25,403 bases of DNA. Origin: a virus. The notes under the pieces were generated by a model. The model was given only the letters and a program-made list of their open reading frames with translations. It was not told the DNA's origin and did not search any database. Positions 1 through 7,600 of this stretch are shown in pieces; the stretch's first letter is position 1, and each line of letters begins with the position of its first letter. The stretch is taken from positions 1-25,403 of IMG/VR virus record IMGVR_UViG_3300041586_000070. One strand, given 5' to 3'. Made by a program: the position numbers and the translations under genes.

Positions 1-1
1 T

Positions 2-193
2 GCTGAATCTAAGCCGAAGCTGGTAGATGTCACATGGCTATTGCAACGCTACCCGCTGACTCGCACCACAATCCTCAACAGACTGGCTGGGCACAATCAA
101 GGCAGCGAAGGCAAGCACCTGTACTGCCCTGATACTGTCCATGCCATCTTGACCGCTGCGCCTAAAAAGCGTGGCCGCGTACGCAAGGAATGA
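2..193 (+). CDS. Partial small HTH protein, possibly excisionase or regulator
   Basis: The reading frame is open from the window edge to TGA at 191-193, giving 63 visible residues; the true start lies outside. The visible part reads as a winged-helix/MerR-like DNA-binding domain: VDVTWLLQRYPLTRTTILN resembles the helix-turn-helix by which excisionases and AlpA-type regulators choose a site. A hydrophilic stretch and a basic tail (KKRGRVRKE) follow, suited to DNA contact. It ends 3 bp before the integrase stop codon on the opposite strand, so the two genes converge tail to tail. Position beside the integrase favours an excisionase or a lysogeny regulator, but this is inference; the family is not firmly recognised. 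Confidence 0.6.
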   Translation, partial: AESKPKLVDVTWLLQRYPLTRTTILNRLAGHNQGSEGKHLYCPDTVHAILTAAPKKRGRVRKE

Positions 194-196
194 GGG

Positions 197-1276
197 CTAA
201 TTGCCCTCTAACATATCCGCGATTTCATCAACCGTGGGGTTGTAATAGGTGTTGATCAAAACAGTTGACGTGCGATGCCCTGTGATCTTCATCAAGATCT
301 CGACCGGTACTTTTTGAGACCTGACAAAGCGACTGATCGCTTCGTGGCGCGTGTCGTGAAAATGCAGATCGGCCAGCTCGCTTTTTTTTAAGCCACGCTG
401 CCAAGACTTTTTAAAACTATCTAAAGTATTCGGAAATAATTTCGGCTTGTCGTGCTGAATCAGCGCAATCAAATCTTTAGCACCCTGCAACAGTGGCACG
501 TCACGCGGATGTCCGTTTTTGGTATCCGGCAAATGTAGATGCCTGGCGAATATATTTTTACGCTCGGCCGCCAATATCTCGCCTTGCCGCATGGCCGTCT
601 CCAGCGCGAACAAAAAGCACCAAGCGACGTAGTGGCGCGGTTCGGTCGGCACTTGGCCGCGCTTGTATTCAAATGCCGCTATCAGTGTCTCGACTTCGTC
701 ATCGGTAATGCGCCGTGATCGCGCCTTAGGTTGTTTTGGCTTGGCCACCAAATCAAATGGGTTTGACTCAAGTAAAAATAACTCTTTTCTGGCGTAGCTG
801 AAGATCGACCCAAACAACGCCATCTCGCGCAGCACAGTCGCGTCAGCAATCGTTTTTTGGCGTTCGTTGCGCCATTTGGTGAGTATTTGCGGTGTGATGT
901 CGTGGATGCTGGTTGTGACCAGCTCAGGAAATCGGGTTTTGATCGTGTGCAGCTGCTCTTTGATGTACTGCGCGCTTTTCTTGTTTCGACCAGACTCGGC
1001 GTAGTATGTGTCGAGCAGCTGGCCAAACGAATAATACAGTTTAATCCCCGCCCGCTCATTTTTGACCTGTGCTTTTTCTTCGAGTAGTTTTAGTGCTGCC
1101 CACTGCTCACATTCTTTCGCAGTGTCGCGTGTAGCGGTCAAACGCTTACCGCCCACCATCAGTCTGATCTGGTAGGAGTCGCCGTGTTTGTATGGGGTTG
1201 GGATCTTACGCATTTTCTTGCGACAATCTTGCGGCAATTGATGGTGCATATTAGATATTTTATATCCATTTTGCAC
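197..1276 (-). CDS. int: Tyrosine recombinase integrase
   Basis: This 359-residue site-specific recombinase would integrate the phage at a host tRNA gene through attP. Residues about 22-70 form a short basic arm-binding region (KIPTPYKHGDSYQIRL), about 83-170 a SAM-like core-binding domain, and about 185-350 the catalytic domain. The catalytic set is visible: R230 in TAMRQGEI, K253 in DTKNGHPRD, H307 and R310 in HFHDTRHE, H334 in ITGHRT, and the nucleophile Y344 or Y345 in NTYYNP. Length and order are normal for phage integrases. The start at 1276 has only a weak ribosome site, and Met10 or Met22 are possible alternatives. The tRNA-Val core at 1351-1397 lies 75 bp upstream in the same direction, the usual arrangement for integrases that use tRNA genes. 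Confidence 0.93.
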   Translation of the reverse strand: MQNGYKISNMHHQLPQDCRKKMRKIPTPYKHGDSYQIRLMVGGKRLTATRDTAKECEQWAALKLLEEKAQVKNERAGIKLYYSFGQLLDTYYAESGRNKKSAQYIKEQLHTIKTRFPELVTTSIHDITPQILTKWRNERQKTIADATVLREMALFGSIFSYARKELFLLESNPFDLVAKPKQPKARSRRITDDEVETLIAAFEYKRGQVPTEPRHYVAWCFLFALETAMRQGEILAAERKNIFARHLHLPDTKNGHPRDVPLLQGAKDLIALIQHDKPKLFPNTLDSFKKSWQRGLKKSELADLHFHDTRHEAISRFVRSQKVPVEILMKITGHRTSTVLINTYYNPTVDEIADMLEGN

Positions 1277-1316
1277 GCTTTTGATATGTATTTAATTGCA
1301 TCACAACAGTAGAAAT

Positions 1317-1353
1317 CCATTGATTTAAGGTAAAAACCTTTGTAAATCAATGG
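1317..1353. repeat. Inverted repeat abutting the attachment core
   Basis: CCATTGATTT at 1317-1326 is the exact reverse complement of AAATCAATGG at 1344-1353. Inside it AAGG (1327-1330) can pair with CCTT (1337-1340), leaving a small bulge. The right arm includes the TGG that corresponds to the CCA end of the tRNA. It may be an integrase or excisionase binding site, or a terminator-like hairpin for the restored tRNA after integration. The sequence does not decide which. Confidence 0.6.
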
Positions 1354-1397
1354 TAGGCACAAGCAGACTCGAACTGCTGACCCCCACCATGTCAAGG
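1351..1397 (-). other. attP: attP core: 3' fragment of tRNA-Val(GAC)
   Basis: Read on the minus strand, this stretch runs CCTTGACATGGTGGGGGTC, then a T arm with stem AGCAG/CTGCT and loop TTCGAGT, then acceptor strand TGTGCCT, discriminator A and CCA. That is the anticodon loop to 3' end of a tRNA with anticodon GAC, so valine. Upstream of 1397 the match stops: the anticodon stem partner should be CCACC but reads TAACC, and no D arm or 5' acceptor follows. It is therefore a crossover core that would rebuild the host tRNA on integration. The integrase lies on the tRNA 3' side and the late genes on the other, as in attP. Confidence 0.85.
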
Positions 1398-1521
1398 TTA
1401 ATTATTATAAATAAATACAATAACTTATTTTTAATTGCGACATATTTGCACCAATAAAAAATAAACAACTACTGCAAAAAGTAGGTGGTCTTGTCCCATA
1501 TTTAAACCTCAAACCCGCAAC
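1398..1521. other. AT-rich attP arm, no gene
   Basis: This intergenic stretch between the attachment core and the endolysin terminator is rich in A/T runs (ATTATTATAAATAAATA and AATAAAAAATAAAC) and carries a small inverted repeat CTACT/AGTAG near 1470-1485. AT-rich flanks with bends and arm-type integrase or IHF sites are usual beside attP cores. I could not pick out a convincing repeated arm motif, so this is positional inference. Confidence 0.4.
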
Positions 1522-1546
1522 AAAAAAGACCCCGCCGCAGCGGGGT
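1522..1546 (-). terminator. Rho-independent terminator after the endolysin
   Basis: On the minus strand ACCCCGC, loop TGCG, GCGGGGT form a perfect 7-bp stem (1529-1546), followed after one C by a run of six T (1522-1527). It lies 16 bp beyond the endolysin stop codon and ends the whole late transcript before it reaches attP and the integrase. Confidence 0.9.
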
Positions 1547-1561
1547 TAGTTTTGCAGCAGG

Positions 1562-2152
1562 CTACGCATCGAGCCACGTCCGCATCGTTTCCAACCGCCG
1601 CAAGCGATCATCATAGCCATTAAGCCCGCCATTGATTCGGCGTGTGATTGCATTGATGTCGCCAGCGTCGGCCAGATTATTAAGCCCTTTATCCGCCCAA
1701 TACTTGCAAGCGATCAGCAGGCCAACTGACGGCGTGGCCACAATCTCAGGATGACGCTCAAAGTCCATGCCCAATGATCTGCCATAGGTGCGATAGTTGG
1801 CACGGCCTGTCAACTGGATTGGCCCGCGCCCCTTGTATCGCACACCGTCGCCTCGCTGCGTATTGCCCAAATCCTGCCGACCTTCGTACGCCGCGCCGCT
1901 TGCAATCTCCTGCATGTACTTAAAGCTGCCTGATTCGTGACCGAGCTGCGCTACAAAGTGCATCAAGCGCAGGTGATTGTCGAGTATGCCGTAGCTGCGC
2001 ATGTGTACCGCAGCTGCAAGACCAAGCTCATCTGCGATCTCAGTAGACGCACCCAGCCGCCGAAATAGCGCGATCAGCGTCATGCGGCCAATCACCCCAT
2101 CTGCCGCCACGCCAATCTGCCGCTGTAAAGACATTGCATTTTTACTATTCAT
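1562..2152 (-). CDS. Endolysin, GH19 chitinase-like muramidase
   Basis: This 196-residue protein should cleave the glycan strands of peptidoglycan at the end of infection. Residues 8-33 (LQRQIGVAADGVIGRMT) look like a shortened peptidoglycan-binding repeat. Residues about 55-195 form a glycoside hydrolase family 19 domain, with E73 in QLGHESG as the likely catalytic acid and a second acid near E82-E90. The conserved KGRGPIQLTGRANY lies at 107-120 and ITRRINGG..GYDDRL at 169-184. No signal peptide is seen, so export would need a holin. The ATG overlaps the TGA of the upstream membrane protein by 4 nt, with GAGGT as ribosome site. No Rz/Rz1-type spanin gene is seen next to it. Confidence 0.93.
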   Translation of the reverse strand: MNSKNAMSLQRQIGVAADGVIGRMTLIALFRRLGASTEIADELGLAAAVHMRSYGILDNHLRLMHFVAQLGHESGSFKYMQEIASGAAYEGRQDLGNTQRGDGVRYKGRGPIQLTGRANYRTYGRSLGMDFERHPEIVATPSVGLLIACKYWADKGLNNLADAGDINAITRRINGGLNGYDDRLRRLETMRTWLDA

Positions 2153-2394
2153 CGCCGCACCTCATTATTAAATGGACTTGCACACGTCAGCAGCGCGTAT
2201 AAGCACACTGCGATGCCAATAATCAGCAACGGCAGTGCAAGCCACTGCGTCCCCGCCATGCCGATCAGACATGCCAATACATTGATCAGCAGACCCGTTT
2301 GCAGTGAGATACACGTCGTATCAAGACGGCAGGTGGGCACTGCGATAGCCAAGCCATTGATCAGCCCAAATACAATCCAAAAAATGATCATCAT
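2149..2394 (-). CDS. Small membrane protein, lysis cassette (holin candidate)
   Basis: This 81-residue protein starts at ATG 2394; a longer frame upstream lies inside the preceding gene and is not preferred. The start overlaps the TAA of the upstream gene by one base (TAATG), so the two are coupled. Three hydrophobic segments are visible at about residues 2-20, 31-48 and 52-70, with a short charged tail (NNEVRR). There is no catalytic motif. Size, membrane character and position directly before the endolysin fit a holin or antiholin working with the larger membrane protein upstream. Specific family not recognised. Confidence 0.7.
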   Translation of the reverse strand: MMIIFWIVFGLINGLAIAVPTCRLDTTCISLQTGLLINVLACLIGMAGTQWLALPLLIIGIAVCLYALLTCASPFNNEVRR

Positions 2395-2810
2395 TAAGCC
2401 CCCATCTTTGACGACACAGCTTTGATCAGCCATGCCCGCACGATTTCGACGATGGCAGGCGCGATAAACGCAACGCCGCCAACCCACAGCGGATTAACCA
2501 ACGTCAGCGACCCATCAACACTCAGCACATAAATAAACGCCGCAACGCCGAAACTGACCGACACTAGAAATTTAATGCTGAGTGACATCGGCTTGGTCTT
2601 TACGTCGTCTGGCACGGGGTAAAACGTGCCGAGCAGCGAGCCTAAAAACAGACACAAAAGCGAGCCAATAAAAATCAGCTCAGTTGGATAGTCAGCGACT
2701 AAAACAGCCAGCGGACTCGCCGCCGCAGTTGACTTTTGCGGCGTCAAAAATGGCACGCTCAGGGCAAAACTTAATCGCCACAAGAATGCCCATAAAACAG
2801 ATAAGCGCAT
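2394..2810 (-). CDS. Putative holin or lysis membrane protein
   Basis: This 138-residue protein has an N-terminal hydrophobic segment (residues 4-22, possibly a signal anchor), then membrane spans at about 43-65, 78-100 and 107-130. Basic residues flank them (DDVKTKP and the RAWLIKAVSSK tail). Ribosome site GAGG precedes the ATG at 2810. It is the first gene of a three-gene lysis cassette with the 81-residue membrane protein and the GH19 endolysin. I infer that it forms or controls the pores that release the endolysin. It could instead be the antiholin of the pair; the sequence alone does not settle this. Confidence 0.7.
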   Translation of the reverse strand: MRLSVLWAFLWRLSFALSVPFLTPQKSTAAASPLAVLVADYPTELIFIGSLLCLFLGSLLGTFYPVPDDVKTKPMSLSIKFLVSVSFGVAAFIYVLSVDGSLTLVNPLWVGGVAFIAPAIVEIVRAWLIKAVSSKMGA

Positions 2811-2857
2811 AAAAACCTCAGATATTAAAAAATCGACAGTCGGCAGTCGGCAGCCTG

Positions 2858-3466
2858 TTAAACAAAAATCGCGTTGACGGAGTAAGGACTTAAAAAGCCT
2901 TCCTCTAGTTTTATTTCTTTAATCTCAACGGTTTGACCGATTAGGTTAACACCTGCATGATCGCCTTGCAGATACCTGAATCCAAGCAAGCTTCGATTGG
3001 GTGTTACTGTGTCCGTACCCGCTGGGAAAAAACTATAGGTGTAAAAGTTCCACTCATTTGGGATATAATCAACTATTATATTGACTAAATTTTTACCCGC
3101 AGAAGCCCCCGAAAGGCCCACATATATATAAAAGCGCGTACGGGCTAAAGACGGTTTAATCCAAAAGCTAACAGTATGCAGCTTGCTTGTGTCATAAGCA
3201 GCAAGGCTTGATGGCGGACAACACAGCTGAAAAAGCCTGCTCCATATTGCTGATTCACTCAGACTCGTGACTGTAAATTTGTAAGCCTGCGGCTGAAATA
3301 AGCTGTCTAGGACTACGACGTCCGATGTGCCGTGGTCATTAGCACCTGCATCATTAAGCGCCCACAGATTTTTGCCGTAGACCTTTACGCCCCGCGCTCG
3401 AATCGAATCAACCGCTTGATTGTTGTACCGCACAAAATTGCGCAACCCGCTATCTGCAATCCTCAT
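2858..3466 (-). CDS. Tail-fibre-associated protein with a carbohydrate-binding-like fold
   Basis: This 202-residue protein starts at ATG 3466 behind GGGGTGATGAC; a TTG at 3481 would add five residues. The first 30 residues (IADSGLRNFVRYNNQAVDSI) look like an attachment segment. The rest is rich in beta-type stretches with aromatic residues (SFWIKPSLARTRFYIYVGL, EWNFYTYSFFPAG) and ends in QTVEIKEIKLEEG, a pattern seen at the C-terminal strand of carbohydrate-binding modules. As the last tail gene before lysis it likely helps recognise the host surface. Fold assignment is by eye only. A 46-bp gap separates it from the lysis genes. Confidence 0.65.
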   Translation of the reverse strand: MRIADSGLRNFVRYNNQAVDSIRARGVKVYGKNLWALNDAGANDHGTSDVVVLDSLFQPQAYKFTVTSLSESAIWSRLFQLCCPPSSLAAYDTSKLHTVSFWIKPSLARTRFYIYVGLSGASAGKNLVNIIVDYIPNEWNFYTYSFFPAGTDTVTPNRSLLGFRYLQGDHAGVNLIGQTVEIKEIKLEEGFLSPYSVNAIFV

Positions 3467-3470
3467 GTCA

Positions 3471-4235
3471 TCACCCCACAATCACATAGAGTTTCGTTGT
3501 AGAAGCCTTTTGTGGTGCGGTAAGTGCGTCATAAGCAGCCTTGGTAAGCTGTACGATTTCGGCCTTAAGGGCGATAGCCGTGGCATTTGCAGAGGTTTGA
3601 CCTTGTAGCTTACCTGTAGCGATCAAGACTGTATCTGCTGCTGTAACTGGTGTAGCTGTTGCTGTAGACAAACCCGTTAGTGCTGTGCCACGCACTGTAG
3701 CGGCTGCCGCTGTTGTCTCTAGTTTTGCGTCAAGTGCGCCTTGTAGCCCTGTCACATCAGCAATGAGGTGTGTGTGTGTGCTGCTTGCCTTGCCTGAGAT
3801 TGCTGCGGCATTTGCAGTTGCCTGAGCCTGCAACTTACCCGCTGCTGTCCGCACCGTATCTGCGGCTGTGATAGGCGTAGCGGTAGCAGTAGACAGCCCT
3901 GTCAGCGGTGTGTCGCGTACTTTTGCATCTGTGTAATAAAGGTTAGATGACCCTTGCGGTAGCGCGTCAGTGTTGGCAATTACGCTGCTACCGACAGCCG
4001 ACCATTGCGCGTCAGACACGTCCCAAGCGTAGACAATCACATCTGAGCCTATACCCATGTCAACTTGTGCATAGTCGCCCGCTATAGATGTCGGGTACGC
4101 AGCAATCAAGTCAAAAGACGATGAATACAGACCTAAAAATCGCTGATTGTAATCAGCGGCATCTAGCTTGGCCGCAAGTGCGGCAGCATCAACTGTAGAC
4201 AGTGGTTGTGTTAAAACAGCATTTGGATTTGGCAT
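3471..4235 (-). CDS. Tail fibre protein with internal repeats
   Basis: This 254-residue protein is alanine- and threonine-rich, like phage fibre shafts. Residues 106-147 and 181-222 are two near-identical repeats beginning VRxTxLTGLSTATATP. Between them lies a fibre-type motif, HTHLIADVTGLQGALDAKL (154-172), like the HxH...I.GL..AL..K segments of many tail fibres. The C-terminus (LTKAAYDALTAPQKASTTKL) is a short knob or junction. It lies at the fibre end of the tail operon and should form a trimeric shaft at the tail tip that contacts the receptor. Its ATG at 4235 overlaps the stop region of the upstream gene. Confidence 0.8.
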   Translation of the reverse strand: MPNPNAVLTQPLSTVDAAALAAKLDAADYNQRFLGLYSSSFDLIAAYPTSIAGDYAQVDMGIGSDVIVYAWDVSDAQWSAVGSSVIANTDALPQGSSNLYYTDAKVRDTPLTGLSTATATPITAADTVRTAAGKLQAQATANAAAISGKASSTHTHLIADVTGLQGALDAKLETTAAAATVRGTALTGLSTATATPVTAADTVLIATGKLQGQTSANATAIALKAEIVQLTKAAYDALTAPQKASTTKLYVIVG

Positions 4236-4522
4236 TATGCACCCCCCCGAGCAATTCTAAGCCGCGCCGTGCCCTGCACTTGAAGCACTGGCCAAGTGTG
4301 CTGCGCAACGAGTGACTGCTTTGCGCCACCAACTGTTAGCGTCTCAATCCATTCCATATCAGCCCACGCATCGCCCGCAAACCCGCCACGAATCTCGACG
4401 GTTTGACCCGCTGTGCCAGTGGCGCGATATGTGTAGACGCTGCCCGTGCCATTTGGCTCAACAACAAATGGGGCTAAGGCCACGCCATCAAAAACCGTGA
4501 AAATATTGGTTTGCTTGCTCAT
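4235..4522 (-). CDS. Small tail-tip or fibre-base protein
   Basis: This 95-residue protein starts at ATG 4522, which overlaps the TGA of the upstream DUF2793-like gene (ATGA). It is beta-rich with no membrane segment: residues 24-45 (GTGSVYTYRATGTAGQTVEIRG) and the C-terminus (VLQVQGTARLRIARGG) read like a small jelly-roll or Ig-like domain. It is part of the fibre cluster and probably an adaptor at the tail tip. I do not recognise a named family. Confidence 0.7.
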   Translation of the reverse strand: MSKQTNIFTVFDGVALAPFVVEPNGTGSVYTYRATGTAGQTVEIRGGFAGDAWADMEWIETLTVGGAKQSLVAQHTWPVLQVQGTARLRIARGGA

Positions 4523-4860
4523 ACAATCACCCATCCAGACCCGTTAAAACGATAGTCATCGCCTTCATCATCGACAAATACTCGCCAGCCGCGCACTGGC
4601 GCATAAAATGCCCAACCATCGCTGTAATAGACGGCTAGATCATCTTCATGCGCTGCCCAGTCACCTGTAGCCGTAGCAGCAACGATGTAGGCGTTACCGA
4701 CCACTGGACTGACTGGCGGAGTGCTAAGGTCTTTATCCAAGACTACGCACTGCGCCAAAAAGCTCAAACGACGCAAATTGGCATTCATCGCCACGCCCCA
4801 AGCGTTATCACCCAGCGCAAAATCACCGGTTAAACCGATACCTCCTAACCCACTACTCAT
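4519..4860 (-). CDS. DUF2793-like tail-tip protein
   Basis: This 113-residue protein starts at ATG 4860, overlapping the TGA of the hub gene. Residues 45-113 carry the pattern of DUF2793 tail proteins: VVGNAYIVAATATGDWAAHE, then AVYYSDGWAFYAPVRGWRV and a final FNGSGWVIV. These small beta domains occur at the base of fibres in many siphophages. Its place directly after the central hub gene fits a tail-tip role. Confidence 0.78.
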   Translation of the reverse strand: MSSGLGGIGLTGDFALGDNAWGVAMNANLRRLSFLAQCVVLDKDLSTPPVSPVVGNAYIVAATATGDWAAHEDDLAVYYSDGWAFYAPVRGWRVFVDDEGDDYRFNGSGWVIV

Positions 4861-7160
4861 GCCCCACCCCAATTGCTGCCGTATTCAAAGCCAAATCCGC
4901 CATAGTTGCGTTCAAAGCGATGACTATGCGATTGGTACGAATCCACACCGTCGCGCACTGCCAAAAGCTCAATCGTCAAATGCGTCTGCATACCGCCACA
5001 GTCGGCTAGCTCATCTTCAATGGGGTATGTATAACTTGTGCCAGTCAGGTCGGTCACACTGCGACATAGCACGCTATCTTGGTCATAGATGCGGATGGTG
5101 TAGGTCAGATCAGGCTCAGGCGTGACGCTGGATTCATCCTGTGCGAGTAAATAAACAGTCTGCTGTAGTCGATTGCGATGCGCCCACGACACAGAGACAG
5201 CACGATCAACCTCGGCAGGTAAGTAGTCGCTGTTTAATCTAAAAAATGCTGGTGGATAGGGCTTGTTATGCCGGGCCACAATCTCGACGCTATCAATCGG
5301 TGCATCATCATCAGCAAGCACGTCTGTTGTGGTTGCCGTGATGACTTTGGCATCAACCAAGGCACCATCTGGATAAGCATTAGGATCTAATGCCTCAAAG
5401 CCTTCAGCAAAAAACAATTTGCTGCCAGCCGCATGCGCCTGTGGCACGGTATCAAGCACGCCACGCGCGATGGTCAATAATCCAGTATCTAGGTCAATGT
5501 CATCCAGACGCACATATTCAGTGCCAATGATGGCGTAGTCGCCCTCATCGATCCCGTCAAGGCTGCCAACAATTGATATATTGACAGTGCTAAACTCCTC
5601 GATCACTAAATCGCTTAAAATGGTCGCTACAGCACAGTGTGTGGCAGTATCGACGGCGACAAAATCAGCAATGCCGACGCGAGTTTTTAGTGTGTAATCG
5701 ACGCTTGCAGTAGCATGCTGTTGCGCATAAATCACAGCATAGCCATCGTCAGGCGCAACAAAACTAAGATCTGCCGCAGTTAAGCTGGTTGCTAAATCAT
5801 AGTAAGTAGCCTCTGTAAACAAGCGTGCTGGTGATGGCGCGGGAGGCGCAAGTGGATCTATCCAGCCCGCATTTTGCTGCGCCCCGTAGCTGCTAACTGG
5901 CAAGCCAAATACGTCTTCCGTCGCTTCGACAGTGATCATGCCATTTTCGAGCGTTCCGGTACTGACGGTAATCACGCGCAATACCACGCCAGATAGGCCA
6001 AGCTTCGGCCAGTCCAACACAAGCACGTCACCTTGGAGCAGCTTCCACGCCTGTCGATTCACAGTAAACTTGGCTTTGGCCAGCGGGGATGACCGAGCTA
6101 ATAAATCACGAATCGCCACGCGCTGCGCAATCTGGTTGCTATTGATACCGCTATAGTTGATTTTTTGGCTGACCACCTGCGCCTGTGCTTGGACGTTTGC
6201 CAAGTCATGCACGGTGATCGCGGTTTCTTTGCGTGTATCAGGGTCGGTATACGCGACGGTCAATTCATTGATGGTTTCGCCCCAGCCAGCTCGCTGAAAT
6301 GATTGCAGCTCGCCGATATTGCTGGGATCAAATACCGGCAAATCACCGACCACATAATCAGCACGGATCAGCTTAATTTGATACTTACCAGTTTTAGGAT
6401 CAATGCGCAGCGCACCGCCAATATGGTCAAACACGATCTGGATAAACGCTTGAATCGTGCTTTGCTGATTCCACATCAGGCTCAGGCCAAAACCTTCGTC
6501 ATACAGTGTATCTGCGGCTTCGGCAAAACTGACGGCATCAATAATGGCAGTCGGATACCCCATGCCCCACTCAGTGTCTGTAATGCACTGATAGACAATG
6601 TGCGCAGGATTCATATCGACGCCAATGACGGCTTTTTCTGGGTACCACACTGGCGTATTCCAGCCAGACAACATACGACTGACTAAAACCTGCCAGCCTT
6701 TTAGATATGGATTGTTTGCAGAGATCAAGCCTTTGAACACAATCGCAAAGATGCCGCGAAAAGCAGGGATTAGATCGCCAAGCGCAGCGGTCATTATTGG
6801 GCTGCGGCCTTGCGTAGGCTCGCCCATATTGATTTCAGCGGTACCGCTGATGCCGCCCTCTTTATCATCACCGCCAAAGATGTGCCAAGCGCGGATTGGT
6901 ACGGTCATCGACGACGTGACAGGAACGCCAGCAGAAATATCTGATGTTAATATCTGGGTTTTTTTCAGACGAAATCTGTCCCAGCCACTAACAAGCGGCT
7001 GCTCAGGCGGTTCTGGCGTGTCAACAACGCCGCTCCAGACCGCTCGATCATCCACATCAATCTGACTGACCGCATCGACGGGCCCATGACAAAATCCCAT
7101 ATGAATCGTCAATCCATAGCGATAGCCAACCGTCTGTTTTTTCTTTTTGCCGCTACTCAT
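4857..7160 (-). CDS. Central tail hub / host-specificity protein (gpJ-like)
   Basis: This 767-residue protein is the largest of the tail-tip proteins. It should form the hub that closes the tail tube and carries the fibres. The N-terminal part (about 1-190) has GLTIHMGFCHGPVDAVSQI and the GDDKEGGISGTAEI stretch typical of these hubs. Residues about 200-440 resemble the phage-tail-3 hub domain (NPAHIVYQCITDTEWGMGYP; FDHIGGALRIDPKTGKYQI). The C-terminal part contains beta-sandwich segments resembling fibronectin-type modules, ending near RNYGGFGFEYG. It overlaps the upstream 65-residue gene by 4 nt and the next gene by 4 nt, so translation is coupled. Confidence 0.9.
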   Translation of the reverse strand: MSSGKKKKQTVGYRYGLTIHMGFCHGPVDAVSQIDVDDRAVWSGVVDTPEPPEQPLVSGWDRFRLKKTQILTSDISAGVPVTSSMTVPIRAWHIFGGDDKEGGISGTAEINMGEPTQGRSPIMTAALGDLIPAFRGIFAIVFKGLISANNPYLKGWQVLVSRMLSGWNTPVWYPEKAVIGVDMNPAHIVYQCITDTEWGMGYPTAIIDAVSFAEAADTLYDEGFGLSLMWNQQSTIQAFIQIVFDHIGGALRIDPKTGKYQIKLIRADYVVGDLPVFDPSNIGELQSFQRAGWGETINELTVAYTDPDTRKETAITVHDLANVQAQAQVVSQKINYSGINSNQIAQRVAIRDLLARSSPLAKAKFTVNRQAWKLLQGDVLVLDWPKLGLSGVVLRVITVSTGTLENGMITVEATEDVFGLPVSSYGAQQNAGWIDPLAPPAPSPARLFTEATYYDLATSLTAADLSFVAPDDGYAVIYAQQHATASVDYTLKTRVGIADFVAVDTATHCAVATILSDLVIEEFSTVNISIVGSLDGIDEGDYAIIGTEYVRLDDIDLDTGLLTIARGVLDTVPQAHAAGSKLFFAEGFEALDPNAYPDGALVDAKVITATTTDVLADDDAPIDSVEIVARHNKPYPPAFFRLNSDYLPAEVDRAVSVSWAHRNRLQQTVYLLAQDESSVTPEPDLTYTIRIYDQDSVLCRSVTDLTGTSYTYPIEDELADCGGMQTHLTIELLAVRDGVDSYQSHSHRFERNYGGFGFEYGSNWGGA

Positions 7161-7354
7161 GACTGACTCACCTCGCGCAATTTCGCCTGCTCAACGGTCT
7201 TTATCGCCATTGCGTCACCCGTGGCCAGCAGTACTTCGCTATCCAGCCCACAGCGAACAAATTGCCGATAATCTAAGCCTTGTTGAGCAAACCATTCGCG
7301 AGCACCACGACTGCAATAGCCAAGTGCTCGCATATCGGCATAGGTCACGATCAT
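7157..7354 (-). CDS. Small conserved tail-tip assembly protein
   Basis: This 65-residue protein has the pattern TYADMRALGYCSRGAREWF, then ATGDAMA near residue 45, seen in a short protein that precedes the hub in Mu-like-head siphophages. It is predicted cytoplasmic, alpha/beta, with two cysteines (14 and 35). Its start and stop both overlap neighbours by 4 nt (ATGA). It probably assists hub assembly, but its biochemical role is unknown to me. Confidence 0.75.
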   Translation of the reverse strand: MIVTYADMRALGYCSRGAREWFAQQGLDYRQFVRCGLDSEVLLATGDAMAIKTVEQAKLREVSQS

Positions 7355-7590
7355 TTTTTGCCACCACTTTTTTGGATTGGCTCGTTATACAGCTGACCAA
7401 ACCAAAGCACGTTAGGGCCAGTGATTCGCACTGTGCCGAACACCACAGGAATTGGCCGACCTTCCTCGGCTGTCGGGGCGTCAAAGTCAGCCAGCTCGGC
7501 AGGCTTTGGCACTTCTGGCTTCGGAATCATCGCTGCTGAAATAAATGCAGATACAACTAAAATCACGAAATAAGCGGTAAATGGATCCAT
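7351..7590 (-). CDS. Small tail-tip protein with one membrane segment
   Basis: This 79-residue protein starts at ATG 7590 after AAGGAG, a strong ribosome site that decides against a longer frame. Residues 2-22 (DPFTAYFVILVVSAFISAAM) form one hydrophobic segment. The rest, with PTAEEGRPIPVVFGTVRITG, resembles the N-terminal edge of phage tail hubs. It may be a detached hub segment or a tail-assembly factor. It overlaps the next gene by 4 nt. Confidence 0.72.
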   Translation of the reverse strand: MDPFTAYFVILVVSAFISAAMIPKPEVPKPAELADFDAPTAEEGRPIPVVFGTVRITGPNVLWFGQLYNEPIQKSGGKK

Positions 7591-7600
7591 ATTTTTCTCC

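Noticed and set aside
1351-1397. A tRNA gene on the minus strand
   Set aside because: Only the part from the anticodon stem to the CCA end is present; the D arm, 5' acceptor strand and half of the anticodon stem partner are missing. It is an attachment core.
2811-2857. Short tandem repeat CAGTCGG twice before the holin candidate
   Set aside because: Two 7-nt copies are too few to claim a functional repeat.
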